Below are positions 36,201 to 43,372 of a stretch of DNA of 64,000 bases, piece after piece. Positions within the stretch are counted from its first letter, which is position 1. Every line of letters begins with the position of its first letter. Source of the DNA: Phycisphaerales bacterium (GTDB taxonomy: Bacteria; Planctomycetota; Phycisphaerae; Phycisphaerales; UBA5793); assembly GCA_020852515.1 (NCBI GenBank), contig JADZAS010000015.1, forward strand, positions 186,001 to 250,000, in the 5' to 3' direction. Under the pieces are notes generated by a model. That model was not told the DNA's origin. It searched no databases and saw nothing but the letters and a program-made list of their open reading frames with translations. Position numbers and translations under genes: made by a program.

Positions 36201-37133
36201 AATATCTTCGAAGATGTCACGGTGCTGACCAACCTGCTCCAACTCACCCAGCCGGACAATTCCATGCTCACTCTCGACGGCGTCATGGTGGGCGGCGAGC
36301 AACTGACAGGCGCCGATGTCGAGACGATCCTGCAGCAGGGCATCGAGTTCAGCCAGACGCTGCGCGCGGCGATCCGGCGCGACCGGCCGCAGATCGCCCA
36401 GGTCACCGTCAGCGTCGTCGACGTAGATGGCAACCTCCTCGGTTCGTTCCGTTCGGCCGATGCGCCGGTGTTCGGGTTTGACGTGTCGGTGCAGAAGGCC
36501 CGCACGGCGGCGATGTTCAGCCGCGACGACGCCGGGGCGCTGCTCAGCGCGGCCGAAGGCGGCGCGTTCGCCACGTTCGTGGACAACGCCGCGACCCTGG
36601 GCGTCATGCTCGACGGCAGCGTGGCCATGTCAGACCGCACCGGTGGATTCCTTTCGCGGCCGTTCCTGCCCGATGGCCTTCCCGGCACGATGCCCGGCCC
36701 GTTCAGCGCCCAAAGCCCCGACGAGTTCAGCATCTTTAACACCGGCCTGCAGGTCGAACTGCTCACCACCAACCTCGTCGCCTTCCTCGCCGACTTCGAT
36801 GCCTACGGCGACGAAGGTCTCGCGCTGCAGGCTTTTGAGGATGGCGTCATCGGCGGCGGCGGCGTGACCGACATCTCGCTGCCGGCCCGCAACGGCGTGC
36901 AGATCTTCCCCGGTTCCGTGCCACTGTACAAGAACGGCGTGCTGGTCGGCGGTGTGGGAGTTTCCGGCGACGGGATCGAGCAGGACGACTTTGTCGCGTT
37001 CATGGCCGCCGCCGGGTATCAGGAATTTGGCCCTGATGTGCGCCGCGCCGACGAGGTGCTCATCCACACGAATAACGGCTCTTTTCGCCTGCCATACGTG
37101 AAATTCCCACGCCAGCCCACCGGTGGCTATTGA
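33225..37133 (+). CDS. Giant LEPR-XLL secreted protein with two GlcG/HbpS-like heme-binding domains
   Basis: 1302 residues. The N-terminus carries PLERRALLSA (29-38), the planctomycete LEPR-XLL signature, after a basic region. Residues ~60-430 are repetitive short strands of beta-helix type (GGDLGAARVLGDIVAADVTV). A first GlcG/HbpS-type domain (~434-631) shows the pattern: helix AALTEEDVRIILEQMI-like, ATLAVTDREGNILATVRM, an AFLST/TAGQ block, and GVPIYRGGQLLGGVGVELDG. A propeller-like middle (~700-1010) follows, then a second GlcG/HbpS domain (~1028-1302) with TVSVVDVDGNLLGSFR, RTAAMFSRD and GSVPLYKNGVLVGGVGVSGDG. The family binds heme or small molecules. ATG 33225 (GGGAGG nine bases upstream) is preferred to 33204. 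Confidence 0.82.
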   Translation: MRQTSGRARRRFVRTPQPNLGALRPVFQPLERRALLSAAVLDAGLRRFEFADANGDLVQVRLMGRGSAEVTLTGDAADHADLDAIRMTGVDESTSLRITVRVGEGGDGSTTLASLHSDGSLNRLDFRRVTLVGAGIHLAGSIHRLDLTGISGDPNRPAGVRVGGDLGAARVLGDIVAADVTVGGQAGAIIVRGGSFAGSSIDIAQSLDRLVIVDRAGLSGQMLDSSLTIGSTLGLWRAHEISGVDGRIGADLARLVVQGNRGATSGSIDRTRLAIGGELGHVRVATDLQSDSIIAAEAGIGMMNIRGSVRDSMLLAGTRLDADLSLDGATFAAAPIDHITIRGDLLDSILASGGDPGEDRLFRDHEILEGGSINRLTIGGYVAGVHSDHINPGVYAASIDQLRVHGYRLEGKPDDLRAGIIGSAVIDPLPDAATALTEEDVRIILEQMIARATQLGVNATLAVTDREGNILATVRMTDPSLTADPGTSTISGGGSGGLEGVTVASSITAVTKAGTAAFLSTTGNAFTTRTAGQIIQPHFPPGVQFQDSGPLFGVQFSSLPTSDINRLPLGLSADPGGVPIYRGGQLLGGVGVELDGMYTFDPSPIGGRATLEERIAVAGQIGFKVPGAIRADRIFLDGIRLDFANIAPPSLASLGVLPDLDALETGGLLDVLVTPTTSPATMFTPTTLGSVIGETIDSFATGRIEAIALGEGSTVYAVRTAAGSERELISIDVPSGAVTLVANISDGGANELAPGQYVTTMIFDDGGTSGAPADDSVIILNGATGDARRIDLATTAVGAPQALAVAEALMRDAVVYDDGGSRDMVGISKSTGQMYRIDTADFTDAGNYTELTTALDGRIQSFTLSTAGGAMEAYAVRALGSARQLVRVALDDSGVMLVADLAASTGGAIRNGQSISALMYDDLGTPDAGDDLLIAHNATTGRQLSLLAADGSLIGQQRLRDRAAVLEQGRLLSTGGEDYMLGVSSRSEQVFANIFEDVTVLTNLLQLTQPDNSMLTLDGVMVGGEQLTGADVETILQQGIEFSQTLRAAIRRDRPQIAQVTVSVVDVDGNLLGSFRSADAPVFGFDVSVQKARTAAMFSRDDAGALLSAAEGGAFATFVDNAATLGVMLDGSVAMSDRTGGFLSRPFLPDGLPGTMPGPFSAQSPDEFSIFNTGLQVELLTTNLVAFLADFDAYGDEGLALQAFEDGVIGGGGVTDISLPARNGVQIFPGSVPLYKNGVLVGGVGVSGDGIEQDDFVAFMAAAGYQEFGPDVRRADEVLIHTNNGSFRLPYVKFPRQPTGGY

Positions 37134-37179
37134 TGCAATTCTCTCAGCGGATATCCGGCTTCGCCTATCATGTTGAATC

Positions 37180-38649
37180 ATGAAGACGAAGCAAATCCTC
37201 CGCGTTCTCTCCCGCTCCATCGCACTCGTTGCGGCCGTCACGTGCTCGCTCACGCTCGCGCCTGCGGCGCTTGCCCAGACGAAGTCGGGCGATCGCTACA
37301 ACGACCTGATCATCGAATACCTCGCTCTCGAGCCGCAGGTCGCCGTGAACGAAATCGGCGACGGTCCGCAACGGCCGGAAGGCGACGAAGCGCGTCTCAC
37401 GGCATTTCTCTTCAACCTGCGCGACTCGGAGGTCTACGCCGCGATCGACTGGGCTGGCGCCGCCGAGCGGCAGGAGATCGGCTACATCCAGCCGGGCGAG
37501 TCCAAGGCGGTGACCATCTCGATCGCCCCGGCGGACATCCCCTACGACCAGCCCATCATCGCGCAGGTCTACAACATGGAAGCGCACAAGCTCGAAGAAA
37601 CCGATCGCGCCACGCTGCACGGCGAGAAGGCCATGCGCATCGCACTGCTCGTCGAGCGTCGCACCTGGGACGAGGGCAACAAGAAGTTCGGCTCCTTCAC
37701 GCGGCACATGCGCGAGTCGTTCGAGGGCCTGCACAACCTGTTCGCGTCAACCTCGGCGCCCGAGGAGGCGGGGCTTGAGCGGCAGGCGATCACCGACCGC
37801 TTCCGCATCGAGCGCGTCGAACTTTTCGATCGTCCCGTCGAATCGACGGACACGCAGACCCGGCCGGCGATTTTCGATTCCCATCCGAACTACGACGTGG
37901 TCATCGCCTGCGATGAGAATGGCCCGCTCAGCGGCTACTGGCCGGAACAGCACTCCATCGGGTGGAATCTCTCGGCGGCGGGACAACCGGGTGGACTTAC
38001 CTCCGACGCGGCCGAGGCCGATCTCTGGAAGTCGCTGCTGCAGTTCCGCGGCGTGCAGGATTACGCGGCGTACCGCATCGAAGCCGGCGCCCTGCCGGGT
38101 CGGTGGAACGAGGCGATCGAGGTGCCCGAGCCATTCGCCGGTGACCTGATGAACCGCCCGGGCCAGTCGCCTCGCGTCGGCGCGCTCGCCGCGGCGATCG
38201 CCAACAGCAAGGCGGGCATATCGCGATTGAATCCACCTGATGATCCAAAGAAGCCCTACGGCCACGTGTGGCGCTGGGTGCCGCCCAGCGTGAAGATGCG
38301 CGTCATCGACGCGGACGAGCAGCCTGTCGCCGGGCTGAAAGTCACGATCTTCCGCTCGATGCCGACTGCCGAAGGCTCGGCCACCCAGGGCGTGAGCGCC
38401 GAGCGCCCGCCCAATGGAACAACGGAAACGGACGCCAACGGTGAGGCCGTGATTCGCGGCGACTTCCTCGGCGCCCGCAGCGCATCGGACCAGCGCAGCC
38501 GCTGGCTGCTGGTCGAAACGCAAGACGGCGCTGGTGTGCGGCGCTTTGCGATTTTGTCGGGGCTCTGGCTGAATGCCGCCTACGCCGCCGGTTCGAAGGA
38601 CGAGGCGCTCTGGACGGTGCGCCTGGACGAGATGCGCCGGATCAAGTAA
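37180..38649 (+). CDS. Secreted protein of unknown function
   Basis: 489 residues with a clear signal peptide (LSRSIALVAAVTCSLTLAPA, cleavage after ALA near 32). No recognisable catalytic motif. Two beta-rich halves can be seen: a segment with SEVYAAIDWAGAAERQEIGY and a C-terminal carboxypeptidase-regulatory-like strand pattern (KMRVIDADEQPVAGLKVTIF ... TETDANGEAVIRGDFLG). A TATCAT box lies eight bases before the ATG and no ribosome site is apparent. It follows the heme-locus protein by 46 bases on the same strand but may be transcribed separately. Function unknown. Confidence 0.7.
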   Translation: MKTKQILRVLSRSIALVAAVTCSLTLAPAALAQTKSGDRYNDLIIEYLALEPQVAVNEIGDGPQRPEGDEARLTAFLFNLRDSEVYAAIDWAGAAERQEIGYIQPGESKAVTISIAPADIPYDQPIIAQVYNMEAHKLEETDRATLHGEKAMRIALLVERRTWDEGNKKFGSFTRHMRESFEGLHNLFASTSAPEEAGLERQAITDRFRIERVELFDRPVESTDTQTRPAIFDSHPNYDVVIACDENGPLSGYWPEQHSIGWNLSAAGQPGGLTSDAAEADLWKSLLQFRGVQDYAAYRIEAGALPGRWNEAIEVPEPFAGDLMNRPGQSPRVGALAAAIANSKAGISRLNPPDDPKKPYGHVWRWVPPSVKMRVIDADEQPVAGLKVTIFRSMPTAEGSATQGVSAERPPNGTTETDANGEAVIRGDFLGARSASDQRSRWLLVETQDGAGVRRFAILSGLWLNAAYAAGSKDEALWTVRLDEMRRIK

Positions 38650-38653
38650 GCTG

Positions 38654-38667
38654 CCACCGCCCGGTGG
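38654..38667 (+). terminator. Hairpin after the 37180 gene
   Basis: CCACCG-cc-CGGTGG begins five bases after the stop codon. The two-base loop is tight (the stem would open to 5 bp with a 4-base loop). No T-tract. Confidence 0.35.
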
Positions 38668-38730
38668 TGCCCGCTCGAGGCTGATACGATTCTGATCGTC
38701 AGGCGATCGGTTCGCCGGCCCGGTGGAATC

Positions 38731-39663
38731 ATGCAGCGAACTCACCATGACATCCAGGATCCCTCCCGTCGCCGCCTGCGCAGAAGGCGCAAGCAGCGCC
38801 GCCGCCGCGCCAAGGCCGTTTCAGTACTGCCGTCGCTGTTCACGCTGGGCAATCTCATCGCGGGTTTCGCGGCGATCCACTTCGCCGCCAAGCCCCTGGC
38901 CGTGGCCTTCAACGTCGGCGAGGTCGAATGGACCACCCTCACCGTCGCCGGCCTGCTCGTGTTCTTCGGCATGTTCTTCGACGCGGTGGACGGCTATGTC
39001 GCCCGCCTCACGCGTTCGACCTCCGACATCGGCGCCCAGCTCGACTCGCTTGCCGACATCGTGACCTTCGGCGTGGCGCCGGCGTACATGACGCTGCAAC
39101 TGGTGAGCAAATACTACTTTGACGCGGAAGACTACTACATCATCAGCCCGACGCGCGATGAGATTTTCGCCCGCGTGCTCTGGGCCATCGCGGCGGTCTA
39201 CGTCGCCTGCACGGCGTTGCGCCTGGCGCGATTCAACGTCGAATCGGGTTCAGCGCTGGTCGAAGACCACATGATGTTCCGCGGCCTGCCCTCGCCGGGC
39301 GCGGCGGGGTGCGTGGTCAGCCTGATCGTGCTGCACCAGTTCTACGTCGAGGCGGCGGACTTCCCGTGGATGGCCCGCGTCACCGGCCTGGGCATGGCCT
39401 TCATTCTGCTGCTGTGCGGCCTGGCGATGGTCAGCCGCATGCCCTACGCGCACGTCATCAACATGTACGTGCGCGGGCGCAAGCAATTCCGATACCTCGT
39501 TCGACTCGCCATCATTCTGGTCTTTGCCGCATTTCTGCCAGTGATCGCGTTCGCCATTGCCTTTACCGCGTACGCGCTCAGCGCGCCAGCACGGGCGCTG
39601 CTGCGCGTCTGGTCAAAGCGGATGCGACACGCCGGCGTCCCCGCACCGGCGGAGTCGGCCTGA
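38731..39663 (+). CDS. pssA: CDP-diacylglycerol-serine O-phosphatidyltransferase
   Basis: 310 residues. The CDP-alcohol phosphotransferase signature DG-x2-AR-x8-G-x3-D-x3-D reads DGYVARLTRSTSDIGAQLDS then LAD (about 85-107), with the final Asp in place. About eight hydrophobic segments follow. The very basic N-terminus (RRRLRRRRKQRRRRAK) is an extension before the first helix, LPSLFTLGNLIAGFAAIHFA. It makes phosphatidylserine, the precursor of phosphatidylethanolamine, at the inner membrane. The subfamily (PssA rather than PgsA) is inferred from the TLGNLIAGF motif. The psd decarboxylase is not in the window. Confidence 0.88.
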   Translation: MQRTHHDIQDPSRRRLRRRRKQRRRRAKAVSVLPSLFTLGNLIAGFAAIHFAAKPLAVAFNVGEVEWTTLTVAGLLVFFGMFFDAVDGYVARLTRSTSDIGAQLDSLADIVTFGVAPAYMTLQLVSKYYFDAEDYYIISPTRDEIFARVLWAIAAVYVACTALRLARFNVESGSALVEDHMMFRGLPSPGAAGCVVSLIVLHQFYVEAADFPWMARVTGLGMAFILLLCGLAMVSRMPYAHVINMYVRGRKQFRYLVRLAIILVFAAFLPVIAFAIAFTAYALSAPARALLRVWSKRMRHAGVPAPAESA

Positions 39664-39674
39664 CTGCGGCTGCA

Positions 39675-40613
39675 TCAGCGCCGTGGCACCTTTTCGCCAT
39701 CGAGATCCCGCCGGTTCACGACCGGCGCGTTCCACACGCGCCACATGTTGCGCCCCTGGAAGCGCAGGATCGACTTGAGGTGCGTCTTGAGGCGCGAATG
39801 AAACACGCCGCGTTCCTCGCGCTCGTAGAAGTGCGTCACCACGGCCTTGGGCTGATACCAGTTCTCGTAGCCGGCGCGCTTGGCCCGGAACGCGAGGTCG
39901 TAATCCTCGTACTGGTAGAAGTAGCCTTCGTCAAAGCCGCTGATGGAGCGGGCAACGCTGTTGCGCACGAGCATGGCCGCGCCGTAGACGCAGTCGATGG
40001 GCATGAGGTCATCATGGCTGATGTTCCGCATGTCCACGCGCGCCGGCACGCCGGTCCACTCGAAGAACCGGCGATACTTCGTGCCTTCGATGAGGATGTG
40101 GTGCAGGCGCGGGAACGGCCGGCAACTGAGTTGCAGCGAGCCGTTGCGGTAGACGAGTTTCGGCGCCACGATGGCCGCGGCGGGCCTGGTCTCGGCCGTG
40201 TCGATGAGCGTGTCGATCGCGCCGTCGTGCACGAGCGTATCCGAGTCGAGGATCATCGTGTACTTGGCGCTGCTGTTCCAGAACAGCCGGTTGCGCCCGC
40301 CGGCGACGCCGAGGTTCGAGCCGTTCTCGAGGATGTGCACGAACGGGTACTTCTCGCGAATCATTTCGCACGTGCCGTCCGTTGAGCCATTGTCCGACAG
40401 CAGGTACTCGTAGCGGTACTGCCGGCTCGACGAGAGGATGGAAGCGAGCAGGTCATCGATGAGTTGCTTGTCGCGATAACACAGCAGGCCGATGGAGACG
40501 TCAAAGTCGTAGCGCCGGCCATCGGGATCGGGCGCGCACTGCGGGCCGATGGCGCCGGCGGGGTCGGCGCGGCCGGGGAGGCTCGCAGGGGCGTTGGGCA
40601 CTTCAACGGGCAT
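39675..40613 (-). CDS. Family 2 glycosyltransferase
   Basis: 312 residues. The GT-A fold starts at about residue 37 with FDVSIGLLCYRD, followed by LLSDNGSTDGT (the usual NxSxDGT) and the metal-binding DSD (123-125) inside ILDSDTLVHDGA. A GFDEGYFYQYEDYDLAFRA block near 225 matches the rhamnosyltransferase-type ED[YF]DL motif. The first ~35 residues are an unstructured leader. It is probably cytoplasmic and acts on cell-surface glycans; donor and acceptor are unknown. Converges on pssA with 11 bases between stops. Confidence 0.88.
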   Translation of the reverse strand: MPVEVPNAPASLPGRADPAGAIGPQCAPDPDGRRYDFDVSIGLLCYRDKQLIDDLLASILSSSRQYRYEYLLSDNGSTDGTCEMIREKYPFVHILENGSNLGVAGGRNRLFWNSSAKYTMILDSDTLVHDGAIDTLIDTAETRPAAAIVAPKLVYRNGSLQLSCRPFPRLHHILIEGTKYRRFFEWTGVPARVDMRNISHDDLMPIDCVYGAAMLVRNSVARSISGFDEGYFYQYEDYDLAFRAKRAGYENWYQPKAVVTHFYEREERGVFHSRLKTHLKSILRFQGRNMWRVWNAPVVNRRDLDGEKVPRR

Positions 40614-40692
40614 GGGGCCGCTTTCGCTGTTATCGGTGAGCGGTAAGGATAGGCTGTTTTCCCGGTGCTATCGGCCATGGAGCCGCGGTGAT

Positions 40693-41571
40693 TCAGCCGG
40701 AAATCGCCGTCTGCCACGCCTCGCGCAGGCGACGGGTGATCGGGCCCGGGATGGCGTCGGCGATGGCTTCCGCCTCCACGCCCACGACGGGGAGCACGCC
40801 CCAGCTCGAATTGGTCAGGAACGCCTCGTCGGCGTTCAGCAGGGCGTCGATGTCGAGCATCTGCCTGCCCGTGCCGATGTCCATCTCCGCGGCGGCGTCG
40901 ATGATGAAGGCGCGAGTGATGCCCGGCAGGACCGGCGCATTCAGCGCGCCCTGCGCCTCCTCGCCGCGCGCAATCGGCGTGAGCAGCGTGCCGTCCTTGA
41001 CTACAAACACGTTGCTCACCGAGCCGGACATGAGGTGGTTACTCACGCTGAACCACAGCGCCTCGGCCGCGCCGCTTCCGGCCGCCTGCTGCAGCGCCCG
41101 CAGGCGCGGCCAGTAGTTGAGCGTCTTGTGCCCCGCGTCCGGGTCGAGCGGATTGAGCCGCCCGTCGGCGATCGAAACCCGCACGCCGCGCTCAAAGAAC
41201 GACTCCGGATACTCCGTCGCCGGCTGCGCCACGATGAGAATCGTCGGATCGACCGGCGCCTGATGCTGAGACTGCAGCAGGTTCAGATCGCCGCCGGTGA
41301 TGGTCAGTCGGATGCGGCTGCGCGGCAGACCGGCCTCGGCGGCAACATGCTCCACCGCCTCAGCCAGAGCACCGGCGCGGAGCGAGTCGCTCAGGCGCAG
41401 CTGCCGGGCCGACCCGACGAGGCGTTGGAGATGCGCATCGACGCGGAACACGCGCGGCCCCACGCCGAGCATCGTCTCAAACAGCCCAATGCCATGCTGC
41501 AGCCCGGCGTCAAAGACGCTGATCGTTGCCTCATCGCGCTGCACGAACCGCCCGTTGAGCCAGACTCTCAT
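40693..41571 (-). CDS. PLP-dependent class IV aminotransferase (IlvE/PabC/Dat family)
   Basis: 292 residues. Fold type IV PLP enzyme with the start WLNGRFVQRDEATISVFDAG typical of the family, then GIGLFETM. The PLP lysine is K149 in GHKTLNYWPRL. The SNVFVV block after it is conserved. The usual Glu before it (EG[ST]xSN), which contacts the PLP ring nitrogen, is Ser here (HLMSGSVSN). Branched-chain transamination, D-amino acid transamination and aminodeoxychorismate lyase are all possible, so no symbol is assigned. The ATG at 41571 has a TAACCT box on the minus strand seven bases upstream. Confidence 0.8.
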   Translation of the reverse strand: MRVWLNGRFVQRDEATISVFDAGLQHGIGLFETMLGVGPRVFRVDAHLQRLVGSARQLRLSDSLRAGALAEAVEHVAAEAGLPRSRIRLTITGGDLNLLQSQHQAPVDPTILIVAQPATEYPESFFERGVRVSIADGRLNPLDPDAGHKTLNYWPRLRALQQAAGSGAAEALWFSVSNHLMSGSVSNVFVVKDGTLLTPIARGEEAQGALNAPVLPGITRAFIIDAAAEMDIGTGRQMLDIDALLNADEAFLTNSSWGVLPVVGVEAEAIADAIPGPITRRLREAWQTAISG

Positions 41572-41578
41572 ACCGACG

Positions 41579-41584
41579 AGGTTA
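41579..41584 (-). promoter_or_regulatory. -10 box close to the class IV aminotransferase start
   Basis: TAACCT on the minus strand, seven bases (CGTCGGT) before the ATG at 41571. No clear ribosome-binding site. Candidate leaderless promoter. Confidence 0.3.
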
Positions 41585-41821
41585 GGCGCGGCGGCGGACT
41601 GCGAAGGCGGGTCTCGTCCGCCTATGCTCAGTCCGGTTCGCCACCGCCTGGGCGGACAGACATTTCGTGGGTCTTTGAGCATGAATTACGCCGCGGGCGC
41701 ATAGGCCACGCCGGCCATCTCGGCGGACAGATCCGTCACGCCGAGATCCGCCGCGCCGCCGACGCAGGATCAACCGCTCCGGCCGCCGTGCCGGGCAGCC
41801 GTGAATCAAAGGGCGACGAGG

Positions 41822-43294
41822 ATGAGGATCACTGATCGACTGACCAGCGGCAAAGTCCTCCGCCGCATGCTGCTTGGCGTTGCGGTTCTCTGCCTCGCGC
41901 TCGGCGCGCTCGCGTTGAACTCACTTCGCGACTCCAGAGGCGTAGCGCCTTCGGCCCCCGTCAACTACCACGAAGCACTCTCGGCCCTGGCGACCTCCAC
42001 CCAGCCCGGCGGCGGCGCGAATGGCTGGCCCGAACTCGCCGCCGCGCTTGAAGAGTTCAGCGAGATCCTTGAATCCGACATCGAGGGCATCGACGCAAAC
42101 GCAGACGTTCTCCGATCGATTCGCAGGTTTGATCGCATTCGCATAGGGCCGTACGAGCCCCATCTGCCTGATCCGGAGCGACAACTCATCGACCTCGTTC
42201 GCTCATCTGGAGTGCTCGATCGCATCGACGCGGCGTTATCGAAGCCGCGCGTGGTGCGCGAGGACTATGGCGACCCATCCGTGATGATCATGAACATCCT
42301 GCTGCCCGAACTGCCTCAATCCAGAGACCTGGCGCGCCTCAACGCCGCGCTGATGCGCATCGCGGCTCAAGATGGCGACGGTGAGACCTTCATCGCCGCG
42401 ATCGAGCGGAACCTGCGGCTGGCGCAGGCGATCTCCAGAGAGCCGCTTTTCCTCTCTCATCTCGTGGCGTTATCCATCGGCAGCCTCACACTGAGTGAGA
42501 TCGGCTGGACACTTCAGGAGGCGACGCTCGGAGACGAGATTCTGGCGGCGGCGATGCGCAGCATTGAAGCGCACGCCGCGCTGAGCGACATCTCACTGGC
42601 CGTCGCAGGCGAGCGCCTGATGGTTCTTGACACGATTCAGCGATGTCACACGGACGATGGCCATGGAAGCGGCCTCTTTCTCGGCGAGGTCTTTTTCGAA
42701 GAAGTCTCGGATGACTTTGAGCCTCTGTATCGAGCGATGCAAGCTGTCGGCGAAGAGTGTCCCACGCGGCGGGAAACGACGCAAATGGCCCAAGACCACT
42801 TCGACTCCGTCGTTCGCTACGTGACCTCGTCCCGCCTCGAACGGGCAGCCGCGGACGGATACCCCAGCGACGCCGTCGAGACCCTGGGCCGCAGCCACTT
42901 CCTGCTGATGTCTATCCTCACGCCGATCGATCGGGGAGTGTGGAGTTACGACCAGTACGACATGACGGTGGCGGCCACTCGCATCATGCTGGCGCTGGAT
43001 CGCTATCACCGCACCTTCGGTGACTTTCCCGACAGAATCGAGTCCCTCGTGCCGACGTTCATGGCTGAATTGCCCGTGGATCCGCTGTCGGGCAGCGCAT
43101 TCGGCTACGTGAAGAGGGCTCCCACCGGCTCCGACTCACACCCGTATTGGCTCTACTCCTTTGGCGTAGATGGCATCGATAATGCCGGGAGAGACGTCGG
43201 AGAAAATGAGTCCGCGCGCGTCCTCCGGCCACAGCCCGGAGAGCCAAGCGGCCTTGACTACATCGTCAACCGATCCCGGCCGGCGCGCCAGTGA
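41822..43294 (+). CDS. Membrane-anchored protein with a pseudopilin-like C-terminus
   Basis: 490 residues. An N-terminal membrane anchor (RMLLGVAVLCLALGALALNS) is followed by a large helical, mainly charged body. Its last ~110 residues resemble the C-terminal region of GspG-like pseudopilins: LDRYHRTFGDFPDRIESLVP, then a DPLSG loop and GYVKRA. Such proteins, often next to a PEP-CTERM or T2SS-like gene, are common in planctomycetes, but their function is unknown. By eye the GC content is lower than in neighbouring genes. The ATG at 41822 follows AAGGGCGACGAGG; GTG at 41801 is an alternative. Confidence 0.65.
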   Translation: MRITDRLTSGKVLRRMLLGVAVLCLALGALALNSLRDSRGVAPSAPVNYHEALSALATSTQPGGGANGWPELAAALEEFSEILESDIEGIDANADVLRSIRRFDRIRIGPYEPHLPDPERQLIDLVRSSGVLDRIDAALSKPRVVREDYGDPSVMIMNILLPELPQSRDLARLNAALMRIAAQDGDGETFIAAIERNLRLAQAISREPLFLSHLVALSIGSLTLSEIGWTLQEATLGDEILAAAMRSIEAHAALSDISLAVAGERLMVLDTIQRCHTDDGHGSGLFLGEVFFEEVSDDFEPLYRAMQAVGEECPTRRETTQMAQDHFDSVVRYVTSSRLERAAADGYPSDAVETLGRSHFLLMSILTPIDRGVWSYDQYDMTVAATRIMLALDRYHRTFGDFPDRIESLVPTFMAELPVDPLSGSAFGYVKRAPTGSDSHPYWLYSFGVDGIDNAGRDVGENESARVLRPQPGEPSGLDYIVNRSRPARQ

Positions 43295-43372
43295 GTCACT
43301 GTCCCCGAGTAAGTCGATCGGCGGTCATAGCATCAGCGTGCCGGGCACGAGAACTCCCAGAAGCGAGACCCC

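Noticed and set aside
34893-36302. Minus-strand open frame opposite the LEPR-XLL protein
   Set aside because: The plus-strand protein has two readable GlcG-like domains; the antisense frame has no domain signature.
37148-37157. CGGATATCCG palindrome in the gap before the 37180 gene
   Set aside because: A 10-base palindrome is expected by chance in 64 kb and it has no paired element.
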